In this document: one piece after another, positions 10,730 to 22,045 of the stretch
How positions within the stretch are numbered: the first letter of the stretch is position 1
Layout of the letters: each line of letters starts with the position of its first letter
Origin: Burkholderiaceae bacterium
GTDB taxonomy: Bacteria; Pseudomonadota; Gammaproteobacteria; Burkholderiales; Burkholderiaceae
Length of the DNA: 64,000 nucleotides
Direction: 5' to 3'
Assembly (NCBI GenBank): GCA_947452535.1
Contig: CANGCM010000007.1
Coordinates: forward strand, 1-64,000
Made by a program: the position numbers and the translations under genes
The notes under the pieces: model-generated
The model's input: only the letters and a program-made list of their open reading frames with translations
The model's database searches: none
What the model was told of the DNA's origin: nothing

Positions 10730-10750
10730 ATATTGTAATTGTTAATTCAT

Positions 10751-10764
10751 GTCTTATATAAGAC
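10751..10764. promoter_or_regulatory. perfect palindromic operator candidate upstream of acnB
   Basis: GTCTTATATAAGAC is a perfect 14-bp palindrome 86-99 bases upstream of the acnB start. On the minus strand TACAAT lies 18-19 bases downstream of its TTATAT/TATATA core, so the palindrome may overlap the -35 region of the acnB promoter. Its form resembles GntR-type operators, but the binding protein is unknown. Confidence 0.5.
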
Positions 10765-10956
10765 TTAATTGCTGAATAACCCCAAAAATGCTCTAAAAAA
10801 GCACTTTTAGGTCGGAATTTCGATGAATTATCAAAAATCATTCAATGAATATGATTAAAAGCTCTTAAATACTGTGATGATTGACCCATGATGAATGGGC
10901 TGAAATGCATTCAATATTACGAAAAATTAGCCCCTTGAGCAGTGAAATTTTGCCTT

Positions 10957-10991
10957 GCTCTCTCTGAGCCCCTTGGAGCTATTGAGAGGGC
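10957..10991. repeat. imperfect inverted repeat upstream of pyrG
   Basis: GCTCTCTC (10957-10964) pairs with GAGAGGGC (10984-10991) with one G-T pair. The element overlaps the second copy of the direct repeat AGCCCCTTG and sits just upstream of the presumed pyrG promoter. No T-tract follows, so it is not a terminator. Confidence 0.35.
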
Positions 10992-11023
10992 TAATAATTT
11001 ATCCTAGCCACGGAGCCTATCGT

Positions 11024-11029
11024 TATAAT
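11024..11029 (+). promoter_or_regulatory. putative -10 box of the pyrG promoter
   Basis: TATAAT at 11024-11029 exactly matches the sigma-70 -10 consensus, 25 bases before the pyrG ATG. No good -35 is seen at 17-18 bases upstream (ATCCTA region), so the promoter may need an activator or be weak. Confidence 0.4.
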
Positions 11030-11051
11030 TACTTTTTCCAACAGAGCTTAA

Positions 11052-12716
<1,665 letters not shown>

Positions 12717-12725
12717 GAAAAATCA

Positions 12726-13589
12726 ATGAGTGCATTTAAGTTATGTGGTTTTGACGTAGGCTTGGATCATCGTTTCTTTTTGATTGCGGGCCCCTGCGTT
12801 ATTGAATCAGAGCAATCTGCTTTAGATATTGCTGGTGAGCTTAAAGAAATGACTGGCGTACTTGGCATTCCATTTATCTATAAATCTTCTTTTGATAAAG
12901 CCAATCGTTCATCGGGAACCTCTTTTAGAGGTCTAGGAATGGAGAGGGGTCTTGAGATTTTGGCTCGCGTCAGACGTGAAATTGGCGTACCAGTATTAAC
13001 CGATATTCATGACATCAGTGAGATCGAGCCCGTATCAAAAGTGGTAGATGTTCTTCAGACCCCGGCATTTCTATGTAGACAGACGGATTTCATCAGAGCT
13101 TGCGCACAAAGTGGCAAACCCGTGAATTTTAAAAAAGGACAGTTTTTATCTCCCCATGAGATGCTCAATGTCATTGATAAGGCTCGTGTTGCTGCTGCAG
13201 AAGCAAATCTTCCAGATCAGTTTATGGTTTGTGAGCGTGGTGCTTCATTTGGGTACAACAATTTAGTCTCGGATATGCGTAGCTTGGCAATCTTGCGCGA
13301 AGCGAAGGCTCCAGTTGTTTTTGATGCTACCCATTCGGTACAGCTTCCTGGTGGTCAGGGCAATGCTAGCGGTGGGCAACGTGAGTTTGTTCCCGTACTT
13401 GCTCGCGCTGCTGTTGCAGTAGGCATCAGCGGCTTGTTTATGGAGACGCACCCAGACCCAGCTAAAGCACTTTCTGATGGCCCAAATGCAGTACCACTCA
13501 ATCGCATGAGAGAGCTACTTGAATCCTTGCTAGCAATTGATTCAGTGGTAAAAAAATCGGGTACATTTTTAGAAGATAGCTTTAAGTAA
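12726..13589 (+). CDS. kdsA: 3-deoxy-D-manno-octulosonate 8-phosphate synthase
   Basis: 287-residue KDO8P synthase, condensing phosphoenolpyruvate and arabinose 5-phosphate for the lipopolysaccharide core. Characteristic segments are [27 protein letters not shown], the GQFLSPHEM region with the PEP-binding Lys, [23 protein letters not shown] and [15 protein letters not shown]. Length is typical (about 280-290). It lies 9 bases after pyrG and 33 before eno, a conserved proteobacterial order. Its presence implies an outer membrane with KDO-containing LPS. Confidence 0.97.
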   Translation: MSAFKLCGFDVGLDHRFFLIAGPCVIESEQSALDIAGELKEMTGVLGIPFIYKSSFDKANRSSGTSFRGLGMERGLEILARVRREIGVPVLTDIHDISEIEPVSKVVDVLQTPAFLCRQTDFIRACAQSGKPVNFKKGQFLSPHEMLNVIDKARVAAAEANLPDQFMVCERGASFGYNNLVSDMRSLAILREAKAPVVFDATHSVQLPGGQGNASGGQREFVPVLARAAVAVGISGLFMETHPDPAKALSDGPNAVPLNRMRELLESLLAIDSVVKKSGTFLEDSFK

Positions 13590-13607
13590 TCATTCAAGTT
13601 TATTTAA

Positions 13608-14909
<1,302 letters not shown>

Positions 14910-14930
14910 TAGATCACAGACTTATAGCTT

Positions 14931-15257
14931 ATGCATATCGTCATCTACTCTATGCTGTTATTGCTCATCGCAATTCAGTACCCCCTCTGGTTGGGTAAGG
15001 GCGGATGGCTCAAAGTCTATGAGATGGAAAAACAGCTTGAGTTACAGCAGGCTAAAAATAGCCTGCTCAGCTTACGTAATGCCAAGTTAACGGGTGATGT
15101 TAAGGATTTAAAGGATGGAACTCGGGCGATTGAAGAGCGCGCTCGGGTTGAGCACGGCATGATCAAAGAAGGTGAGTTCTTTATTCAAATCTTGCCAATT
15201 GAAAAATCAGCAGCCAACGCCTCCGACGGTGTAAAGCCAACAACTAGCAAGCAGTAA
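14931..15257 (+). CDS. ftsB: cell division protein FtsB
   Basis: 108-residue single-pass membrane protein of the FtsQLB divisome complex. Residues about 2-21 (IVIYSMLLLLIAIQYPLWLG) form the transmembrane segment, followed by a coiled coil (about 32-68, QLELQQAKNSLLSLRNAKL) and the conserved IEERARVEHGMIKEGEFF motif. Position after eno is the conserved location of ftsB. It converges on hslO with a 10-base gap. Confidence 0.93.
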   Translation: MHIVIYSMLLLLIAIQYPLWLGKGGWLKVYEMEKQLELQQAKNSLLSLRNAKLTGDVKDLKDGTRAIEERARVEHGMIKEGEFFIQILPIEKSAANASDGVKPTTSKQ

Positions 15258-15260
15258 ATA

Positions 15261-15288
15261 CTGCCATTTAATGTCCGCTAGATGGCAG
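15261..15288. repeat. inverted repeat at the ftsB/hslO junction
   Basis: CTGCCAT (15261-15267) and ATGGCAG (15282-15288) form a perfect 7-bp inverted repeat across the convergent stop region, partly inside hslO. There is no T-tract, so its role in ending transcription is uncertain. Confidence 0.35.
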
Positions 15289-16233
15289 CCTTGTAGCATC
15301 AGTCAATAATTCAGTTTTAAATACTTGACTACAATCAACCGCATCAAAACGGTAGATTTTGGTACAAAAGTCACATTCAGTCTCAACTGCTCCTTGCTCT
15401 GCAAGGATGCTTTCCACTTCTTGCTCTCCAAGCATTCTAAGAACATCGGCAACCTTAGATCGTGAGCAGCGGCATGAAAAATGAATAGGTCTAGTAGGGA
15501 AGCTTCGAACTCCATTTTCAGTCGATTCACCTAAAAAGAGGCGTCGCAGGATCGTTTTTGGGGGAAGGGTAAGCAACTCCTCGTTGGTGATGGTTTCACC
15601 AAGCGCTTGAATGCGAGACCACCCCTCCGCAGCGACCTGAGGATCTAGGTGCGCATGGCCGCCAGAATCTGGTAAACGCTGCAAAAGCAGTCCACCGACA
15701 TGGGTATCATTTGATGCCAGCCAAATGCGGGTATCTAGCTGCTCTGAGTTTTGCATATAAAGCGCTATGGCTTCAGCTGCACTAGTAACCGGCTTAATCA
15801 CCGTGCCGCGATGCTCTTGGAGAGCCACAATGCCTTGATAAGGCGCTTGACCAGGCTGCCGGTCAGATGGGTCAAGGGTGATAACAAGGCGGCCTGTATC
15901 CTCTGCATCTAATAATTCGCCCAGAGTGGCATTTGGATCAATTTTTGATGCATCCACTGATAATTTAACTGTTGCCCGCATCGTCAGGTCGGACTTGCAC
16001 TCCACCACGAGAAGCTGAATAGGGCCCTTGCTTTGGGCTTGAATGATCAAGGTGCCATCAAATTTGAGGCTTGCACTTAAAAGGGTAGCTGCGCCAACAA
16101 AGTCGCCAAGGATTCGCCTGACTACTGGTGGATCATTACGACGCTCCAAAACAGCCTGCCAAGCACTACTAATGGAGACAATTTCCCCGCGGACCGGGGC
16201 GCCATCACACACAAATACGAGTAATTCATTCAT
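15268..16233 (-). CDS. hslO: redox-regulated chaperonin Hsp33
   Basis: 321-residue Hsp33, a cytoplasmic holdase activated by oxidation. The C-terminal zinc redox switch is intact: CxC in FSCRCSRSKV and CxxC in CDFC. The substrate-binding domain includes DFVGAATLLSASLKFDG and GGHAHLDPQ. The start at 16233 (MNELLVFVC) was preferred over an upstream in-frame start at 16308, because the family begins close to this motif and the extra 25 residues look unlike Hsp33. It is divergent from gltX. Confidence 0.94.
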   Translation of the reverse strand: MNELLVFVCDGAPVRGEIVSISSAWQAVLERRNDPPVVRRILGDFVGAATLLSASLKFDGTLIIQAQSKGPIQLLVVECKSDLTMRATVKLSVDASKIDPNATLGELLDAEDTGRLVITLDPSDRQPGQAPYQGIVALQEHRGTVIKPVTSAAEAIALYMQNSEQLDTRIWLASNDTHVGGLLLQRLPDSGGHAHLDPQVAAEGWSRIQALGETITNEELLTLPPKTILRRLFLGESTENGVRSFPTRPIHFSCRCSRSKVADVLRMLGEQEVESILAEQGAVETECDFCTKIYRFDAVDCSQVFKTELLTDATRLPSSGH

Positions 16234-16301
16234 AGGTGAAAGTATCCACTTTTTTGAGAATAGAGGCACTAATTGGCAAAATTCAAGCTTCACCTGAGAT
16301 A

Positions 16302-17705
16302 ATGTCATTTATGCATATACGTACACGCTTCGCCCCTAGTCCAACGGGCTTTATTCACCTGGGCAACCTCCGCAGCGCTTTATATCCATGGGCTTTTGCT
16401 CGTCATAACAAAGGTGACTTCATTTTACGAATTGAAGATACTGACTTAGAGCGCTCTTCTCAAGAAGCGGTAGATGTCATTATTGAGGGAATGGCTTGGC
16501 TTGGCCTAGATTTAGATGAGGGGCCTATTTACCAAATGCAACGTATCGATCGTTATCGTGAAGTTGTAAAACAGATGCTGGATGCGGGCCTGGCTTATCC
16601 CTGCTACATGAGTGAAGATGAGCTCAATAGGCTGCGAGATCAGCAGATGGCCAACAAAGAGAAGCCTCGCTATAACGGACAATGGCGACCAGAATCGGGG
16701 AAGGCACTCCCAGAAATACCTACAGGTGTTTTACCAGTGATCCGCTTTAAGAATCCGCTTGGCGGCTCCGTTATTTGGCAGGATGCAGTTAAAGGTCAAA
16801 TCGAGATTAGCAATGATGAGTTAGATGACTTGGTGATTGCCCGCCCTGATGGCACCCCAACTTATAACTTCTGTGTTGTGGTCGATGATCTCGATATGAA
16901 TATCACCCATGTCATTCGTGGTGATGATCACGTGAACAATACGCCGCGCCAAATTAACATCATGAAGGCGCTTGGTGGTTCTCCACCAGTCTATGCCCAT
17001 TTACCAACAGTACTCAATGACTCTGGCGAAAAGATGAGTAAGCGTAATGGTGCCATGAGTGTGCGCGATTATCAAAAAGCAGGGTATCTTCCTGAAGCAA
17101 TCTTAAATTATCTAGCAAGACTGGGCTGGTCACACGGTGACGCTGAGATATTTACCAAAGAGCAGTTTGTAAATTGGTTTGATCTTGAAAGCCTTGGTAG
17201 ATCGCCGGCGCAACATAATCCAGAGAAATTACTTTGGCTTAACCATCAATATATTCAGCATTCGGATCCCGCAGTTTTAGCTCAATTAACTAAACCATTC
17301 GCCCACGAACTAGGCATTGATACAGAGCAGGGCCCTGACTTTGTTGAGGTAGTTGCTCTACTAAAAGATCGTGCCAATACCTTGATTGAAATTGCAGAAG
17401 GCGCCAAACTTTTTTACTTGCCGGCACCTACTCACAGCACAGTTCAAATCGCCGCAAATATCCCTGCGGAAATAGTTCCAGCTCTAAGAGATTTGATTGA
17501 ATCCATCAAAAATTCTGAGCACACAAAGGGGGCCTACAGTGCGGCTTTTAAAGAGGTGCTAGCAAAGCATCAAATCAAAATGCCTGCTCTAGCGATGCCT
17601 GTTCGTTATGCATTATTTGCCACAACTCAGACTCCGGCTATTGATTCTGTCCTGGTTGTTTTGGGTAAAGATGAGGTCACCCAACGGCTTTCCAAGGTTG
17701 TCTGA
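16302..17705 (+). CDS. gltX: glutamate-tRNA ligase
   Basis: 467-residue class I synthetase charging tRNA-Glu. The HIGH-type motif is [12 protein letters not shown] near the N-terminus and the KMSKS-type motif is [22 protein letters not shown] marks the glutamate/ATP site. The start is either 16302 ([10 protein letters not shown]) or 16311 (MHIRTRF); the only SD-like GAG (16296-16298) fits neither perfectly. A frame start at 16236 is too long for the family. A tRNA-Glu gene lies about 200 bases downstream, together with tRNA-Ala and tRNA-Asp. Confidence 0.96.
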   Translation: MSFMHIRTRFAPSPTGFIHLGNLRSALYPWAFARHNKGDFILRIEDTDLERSSQEAVDVIIEGMAWLGLDLDEGPIYQMQRIDRYREVVKQMLDAGLAYPCYMSEDELNRLRDQQMANKEKPRYNGQWRPESGKALPEIPTGVLPVIRFKNPLGGSVIWQDAVKGQIEISNDELDDLVIARPDGTPTYNFCVVVDDLDMNITHVIRGDDHVNNTPRQINIMKALGGSPPVYAHLPTVLNDSGEKMSKRNGAMSVRDYQKAGYLPEAILNYLARLGWSHGDAEIFTKEQFVNWFDLESLGRSPAQHNPEKLLWLNHQYIQHSDPAVLAQLTKPFAHELGIDTEQGPDFVEVVALLKDRANTLIEIAEGAKLFYLPAPTHSTVQIAANIPAEIVPALRDLIESIKNSEHTKGAYSAAFKEVLAKHQIKMPALAMPVRYALFATTQTPAIDSVLVVLGKDEVTQRLSKVV

Positions 17706-17713
17706 TATAGAAT

Positions 17714-17743
17714 TTGCCTCCTCCTGCAAAAATAGGATAAAAT
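17714..17743 (+). promoter_or_regulatory. putative promoter of the tRNA-Ala/Glu/Asp unit
   Basis: TTGCCT (17714-17719) and TAAAAT (17738-17743) are separated by 18 bases, giving a plausible sigma-70 promoter with a start near 17750, about 37 bases before tRNA-Ala. Confidence 0.45.
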
Positions 17744-17786
17744 CTTGGATTGTTTTGAGTGTCTTGTAGATTTTTAGCGAGATTAC

Positions 17787-17862
<76 letters not shown>

Positions 17863-17902
17863 AGCATTTAAAATAAGAGCATTCGTTTTTGTAGTAGTCC
17901 AG

Positions 17903-17978
17903 GTCCCCATCGTCTAGAGGCCTAGGACATCACCCTTTCACGGTGAGTACGGGGGTTCGAATCCCCCTGGGGACGCCA
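17903..17978 (+). tRNA. tRNA-Glu (anticodon TTC)
   Basis: Acceptor GTCCCCA pairs with TGGGGAC, discriminator G, encoded CCA. Anticodon stem TCACC/GGTGA with loop CTTTCAC gives TTC. Middle gene of the tRNA unit and substrate of the gltX product encoded just upstream. Confidence 0.96.
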
Positions 17979-18037
17979 AATTTTTTGGCTAGTTGTGGTA
18001 GTGGCTGTAAGTGACACAAGTAGCATGCGTAATATTT

Positions 18038-18114
18038 GGAGCGGTAGTTCAGTTGGTTAGAATATCGGCCTGTCACGCCGAGGGTCGCGGGTTCGAGTCC
18101 CGTCCGCTCCGCCA
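18038..18114 (+). tRNA. tRNA-Asp (anticodon GTC)
   Basis: Acceptor GGAGCGG pairs with CCGCTCC, discriminator G, encoded CCA. Anticodon loop CTGTCAC gives GTC. Last gene of the unit, directly ahead of the terminator at 18124-18151. Confidence 0.96.
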
Positions 18115-18123
18115 AATATATTT

Positions 18124-18151
18124 AAAGCCCCTTTTTTATGGGGCTTTTTTA
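18124..18151 (+). terminator. intrinsic terminator of the tRNA unit
   Basis: AAAGCCCC (18124-18131) and GGGGCTTT (18140-18147) form an 8-bp stem with an 8-nt loop, followed by TTT. No other feature is seen in the rest of the 18152-18323 gap. Confidence 0.88.
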
Positions 18152-18323
18152 TTGCCTCAATCTTCCTAAGTCTCCCCATCGATTTTCTTGGCTCGCAGAT
18201 AGGGGGATATTCAGGCTGTATTAAATACCCATTTTTTATTTAAGGTATCTGAGGATAAATTTTTCTATAAGTAAGGCCTATTAATAGAATAAGCATTGTG
18301 AACACTACAAGTGAGGGTATCTT

Positions 18324-18656
18324 ATGAATTACCTGATGTTAATGGCAGCAATTATTGCCGAAGTTTCTGCAACCTCTGCCTTAAAGGCCTCGGATGGATT
18401 TACCAAATTTTGGCCCTCTTTGATAGTTGTAGTGGGTTATGCCTCAGCCTTTTTCTTACTTTCACTTTTAGTTAAAGCCATGCCTGTTGGAATTGTCTAT
18501 GCAATCTGGTGCGGAGTTGGAATTGCCCTGATAGCGCTTGTGGGCTGGTTTTATCTAGATCAAAAACTGGATCTACCGGCAATTTTAGGAATCTTGCTGA
18601 TCACATCAGGTGTTGTTGTGATCAGTCTATTTTCTAGCTCAATGTCTGAATCATAA
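18324..18656 (+). CDS. small multidrug resistance (SMR) efflux protein, EmrE-like
   Basis: 110-residue inner-membrane protein with four transmembrane helices. The essential proton/drug-binding Glu of the family is at residue 13 (MAAIIAEVSATSALKAS), and VYAIWCGVGIALIALVGW is the conserved third-to-fourth helix region with the Trp of EmrE-type transporters. As a homodimer it probably exchanges protons for cationic lipophilic drugs. GAGGG precedes the ATG. No partner SMR gene is adjacent, favouring the EmrE type over paired or guanidinium exporters, but the substrate is unproven. Confidence 0.9.
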   Translation: MNYLMLMAAIIAEVSATSALKASDGFTKFWPSLIVVVGYASAFFLLSLLVKAMPVGIVYAIWCGVGIALIALVGWFYLDQKLDLPAILGILLITSGVVVISLFSSSMSES

Positions 18657-18667
18657 GCAAATTCTTT

Positions 18668-19516
18668 TTATAGCTTCTTGGCAGACTGAGGTTTGGGTGC
18701 CGCCTTATAGAGCGGCTCAACTGCTGGCATAAGGGCAGTTAGTTGCTCAATCCGGGTTTCACCAGAAGGATGGGTCGATAAAAACTCTGGAGAGCTTTTG
18801 TCTTTAGTAGCCTTGATCATTTTTTGCCATACAGTGATTGCACCCATCGGGTTATAGCCAGCTCTAGCAGCAAGCTCTAAACCAATGGCATCTGCTTCAG
18901 ACTCATTCTCTCTAGAGTTTGGCAATACAAGCACATAGTAAGCAACTTGATTTGCGGCGCTGACTGCTGAGCCGTATGGACCTACTGCTGCCATTGCTAT
19001 ATTGACCACTAGGTTTTGCGCCATAGCTTGCGACACGCGCTCTCTACCGTGCTCTCTAAGCGCATGCGCAATCTCATGTCCCATGATGGCAGCAATTTCA
19101 TCATCATTTAAATTTAACTGCTCAATAATCCCCGTATAAAAAGTAATTTTTCCACCAGGCGCACAGGTCGCATTTAGAATTGGGGCATCAATCAATGTGA
19201 GGCGCCAATCCCATTCCTTGGTGTCATCACGAAATGCTTCTGTCTGAGGAATTAAGCGATTAGTTATTGTCTTCAGGCGTTCATAGATCTGCCCCGATGT
19301 GACTAGTATATTTTTTGCTTTTGCTTTTTGATTCTGCTCGTTATAGCTCACTGCAGAGAGACGATTAACCTCGCTGGAGGAGATCATCATAAATTGAGAG
19401 CGATTGACACCAACTGCCCCAGAGCGAGTAGTGTTAGCACAAGCTGAGAGGAGGGCGGCAATAGTAAAAATAAATAAAAGCTTAATCCTTAACGGACTCA
19501 AATTGAATACATGCAT
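18668..19516 (-). CDS. M48-family metallopeptidase, predicted lipoprotein
   Basis: 282-residue zinc protease with the HExxH motif in MGHEIAHALREHGRERVSQ (about residues 144-162) and a downstream zinc-ligand Glu in NSRENESEADAIGLELAARAGY. The N-terminus LFIFTIAALLSAC is a lipobox, so the protein is probably anchored in the outer membrane facing the periplasm, as with LoiP/BepA-type quality-control peptidases. It has no TPR repeats, so it resembles LoiP more than BepA. The next gene upstream (19538-20137) is on the same strand with a short gap and may be co-transcribed. Confidence 0.88.
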   Translation of the reverse strand: MHVFNLSPLRIKLLFIFTIAALLSACANTTRSGAVGVNRSQFMMISSSEVNRLSAVSYNEQNQKAKAKNILVTSGQIYERLKTITNRLIPQTEAFRDDTKEWDWRLTLIDAPILNATCAPGGKITFYTGIIEQLNLNDDEIAAIMGHEIAHALREHGRERVSQAMAQNLVVNIAMAAVGPYGSAVSAANQVAYYVLVLPNSRENESEADAIGLELAARAGYNPMGAITVWQKMIKATKDKSSPEFLSTHPSGETRIEQLTALMPAVEPLYKAAPKPQSAKKL

Positions 19517-19537
19517 CTACATCATATTTCTTTTAAG

Positions 19538-20137
19538 TTATCTATATTTAGGGGCAGTAATGGTTGCAGCCATTGCATCAAAATAAGTCACCTTAACCTG
19601 CTCACCAACTTTAACATTCGCTAAAAGCTGTGGGTTTTTAACTGTTACTACAGTGATCTTGCCACTAGGGCCCTTAACCGAAACTAGCTTCTTGCTACGA
19701 TCCACATTAACAATATCAGCAATGATAGTGGTTGTATTAGAGACAGTGCGTGTTGGTTTTTCACCTATTGCTGCAGTTGCCTCTGATGATGTCTCAACTT
19801 TGCTACGAACACCATCACTCTTCGTTTTGATCAATTCAATTGCAACAGCAAGTTCATAGGTAACATTAAGGTGATCCCCTTTTTTAATTTGATCATAGTT
19901 TTTGATCTCAGGTCCAGCAATGAATTTAGTTTCACCATCACTGTTTTGAAAGAAAATCGTACGTGTTTTTTGATCAATCTTACTTACCGTGCCTTCGTAT
20001 AACTGGAAGATATTATCTGTCATTGCCGCATCAACCACTACTGCATTTGCTTTTAAAGGGACTTGGGCTATCACCAACGCTGAACTAGAGAGCAACACGA
20101 TAGCTACGAGAGTAGTACGGGTGAATTTGGTTTTCAT
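19538..20137 (-). CDS. secreted hypothetical protein with two repeated beta-rich domains
   Basis: 199 residues; not recognised as a named family. Residues 1-24 are a signal peptide (LVAIVLLSSSALVIAQ). The mature part contains two similar units: residues about 48-103 (GTVSKIDQKTRTIFF ... IKKGDHLNVTYELAVAIEL) and about 140-194 (ADIVNVDRSKKLVSV ... VKVGEQVKVTYFDAMAATI). Each has strand-turn-strand patterns ending in a K-G-(D/E)-x-(L/V)-x-V-T-Y motif, like OB- or SH3-type small barrels. A Thr/Ser-rich linker joins them. Likely periplasmic; upstream of the M48 peptidase on the same strand. Function unknown. Confidence 0.7.
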   Translation of the reverse strand: MKTKFTRTTLVAIVLLSSSALVIAQVPLKANAVVVDAAMTDNIFQLYEGTVSKIDQKTRTIFFQNSDGETKFIAGPEIKNYDQIKKGDHLNVTYELAVAIELIKTKSDGVRSKVETSSEATAAIGEKPTRTVSNTTTIIADIVNVDRSKKLVSVKGPSGKITVVTVKNPQLLANVKVGEQVKVTYFDAMAATITAPKYR

Positions 20138-20290
20138 AATATTCCTTAATATTAAGTGCTTCTATACCCATACTAGCGTATTTTCACCCCCAAATTTGCT
20201 TTAATTACCAGCCTTTACTGCTCAAGGAAATTTATATACTTCTTTGATAACATCAATGTTTCAGTGCCCCCTATTAATCAAAGGAATAAG

Positions 20291-21073
20291 ATGCCTCGTT
20301 TTGCTGCCAATTTGACTATGCTGTTTACCGAAGTGCCATTCTTAGAGCGTTTTGCATTGGCTAGGAGTGGTGGCTTTAAAGCGGTTGAGTTTCTCTTTCC
20401 TTATGCCTTTGCTATCAAAGATATTCAATCTGTCTTAAATGACAATGCCTTAAGCCTAGTACTGCATAACCTGCCCGCAGGAGACTGGGAAGCAGGAGAG
20501 CGCGGAATCGCCTGCTTGCCAGATCGAGTAACTGAGTTTCGCTCTGGAGTGACTAAGGCAATTGAATATGCGTCTGCCCTTGGTGTTCCACAATTAAATT
20601 GCCTTGCAGGTAAGGCGCCTGCAGGAGTTGACCCAAAGATCCTGCGCGATACCTTTGTTGCCAATCTACAGTTTGCTGCCAGTGAGCTAAAAAAAGTTGG
20701 GCTCAAACTGCTCATTGAGCCGATCAATACCTTTGATATCCCAGGCTTCTATCTCTCTAAGACAGAGCAAGGCATTGCTATCCTTGATGCTGTTGCTGCA
20801 GATAATGCTTACTTACAGTACGACATCTATCATGCGCAGCGCATGGAGGGGGAATTAGGTAACACGATTCAAAAATACCTAAGTCGTATTGGACACATTC
20901 AATTAGCAGATAACCCAGGGCGTAACGAACCTGGTACTGGCGAAATTAACTATGCCTATCTCTTTGATCTTTTGGATCGATTAAATTATCCCGGCTATAT
21001 CGGCTGTGAATACAAGCCGCTTAAAACCACTGAATCTGGCCTAGGGTGGATGGGTCAGTATGAGAAAAATTGA
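20291..21073 (+). CDS. hyi: hydroxypyruvate isomerase family protein
   Basis: 260-residue TIM-barrel protein of the Hyi family, interconverting hydroxypyruvate and tartronate semialdehyde. Segments typical of the family are RFAANLTMLFTEVPFLERF at the start, GFKAVEFLFPY, LLIEPINTFDIPGFYL with the catalytic Glu, LQYDIYHAQRMEG and GHIQLADNPGRNEPGTGEINY. The ATG at 20291 with AGGA upstream was chosen over an in-frame GTG at 20264. The next gene encodes tartronate semialdehyde reductase, so together they link hydroxypyruvate to glycerate. Glyoxylate carboligase (gcl) is not adjacent. Confidence 0.93.
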   Translation: MPRFAANLTMLFTEVPFLERFALARSGGFKAVEFLFPYAFAIKDIQSVLNDNALSLVLHNLPAGDWEAGERGIACLPDRVTEFRSGVTKAIEYASALGVPQLNCLAGKAPAGVDPKILRDTFVANLQFAASELKKVGLKLLIEPINTFDIPGFYLSKTEQGIAILDAVAADNAYLQYDIYHAQRMEGELGNTIQKYLSRIGHIQLADNPGRNEPGTGEINYAYLFDLLDRLNYPGYIGCEYKPLKTTESGLGWMGQYEKN

Positions 21074-21139
21074 GATCTCAATAAAGTACGCTTTTGCAAA
21101 AAATATAAATCAAAAAATAAATACATTAAGGATGCAATC

Positions 21140-22036
21140 ATGAGCAAATTAAAAATCGGTTTTATTGGCCTCGGAATTATGGGCACTCCGATGGCGGGTC
21201 ATTTAGTAACTGCTGGCCACGAGGTTTTTATTAACACTCGCAGCAAGATTCCTAATGAACTTGTGAATAGTGCTGCAATCGCATGCGCCAATCCTACGGA
21301 AGTGGCTCAAAAATCAGACATCATTATCATGATGGTGCCCGATACCCCCGATGTGGAAAAAGTTCTCTTTGGTGAGCATGGCATTGCTGAGGGTCTTACT
21401 CAGGGAAAAATCGTAGTGGATATGAGCTCAATTGCCCCCATTGAGACAAAAGCATTTGCCCAAAAGATTAATGCTTTAGGTTGTGAGTACTTGGATGCGC
21501 CAGTATCGGGCGGCCAACTTGGAGCAAAGGGGGCATCCTTAACAATCATGGTGGGCGGTAACGCAGCTACTTTTGCCAAAGTTAAGCCCGTCTTTGAGCT
21601 CATGGGCAAGAACATTACTTTAGTTGGCGGCAATGGCGCCGGTCAAATTACAAAGGTGGCAAACCAAATTATCGTGGCCCTCAATATTGAGGCTGTTGCC
21701 GAAGCACTGTTGTTTGCCTCCAAAGCGGGTGCTGATCCTGCTAAGGTACGTGAGGCCTTGATGGGTGGTTTTGCTAGTTCGAAGATTTTAGAAGTACACG
21801 GGGAGCGAATGATTAAAAGAACCTTTGATCCCGGCTTTAGGATCGAACTCCACCAAAAGGATCTCAATCTTGCACTCAGTAGCGCCAAAGCATTGGGCGT
21901 CTCATTGCCAAATACTGCCACTGCACAAGAGCTATTCAACTCCTGTAATGCCCATGGTGGTCAAGCCTGGGATCACTCGGCCATGGTTAAGGCCCTAGAG
22001 AAGATGGCCAACTTTGAAATTGGGCAGAAAGTTTAA
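21140..22036 (+). CDS. glxR: 2-hydroxy-3-oxopropionate (tartronate semialdehyde) reductase
   Basis: 298-residue beta-hydroxyacid dehydrogenase, reducing tartronate semialdehyde to D-glycerate with NAD(P)H. The dinucleotide site is IGFIGLGIMGTPMAGHL, the substrate loop is DAPVSGGQLGAKGASLTIMVGG, and the catalytic Lys lies in GAGQITKVANQI; the C-terminal helical dimerisation domain contains DPGFRIELHQKDLNLAL. Length is usual (about 290-300). It follows hyi by 66 bases and precedes a YqiA-like esterase by 9. Confidence 0.93.
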   Translation: MSKLKIGFIGLGIMGTPMAGHLVTAGHEVFINTRSKIPNELVNSAAIACANPTEVAQKSDIIIMMVPDTPDVEKVLFGEHGIAEGLTQGKIVVDMSSIAPIETKAFAQKINALGCEYLDAPVSGGQLGAKGASLTIMVGGNAATFAKVKPVFELMGKNITLVGGNGAGQITKVANQIIVALNIEAVAEALLFASKAGADPAKVREALMGGFASSKILEVHGERMIKRTFDPGFRIELHQKDLNLALSSAKALGVSLPNTATAQELFNSCNAHGGQAWDHSAMVKALEKMANFEIGQKV

Positions 22037-22045
22037 GAGAGTCTA

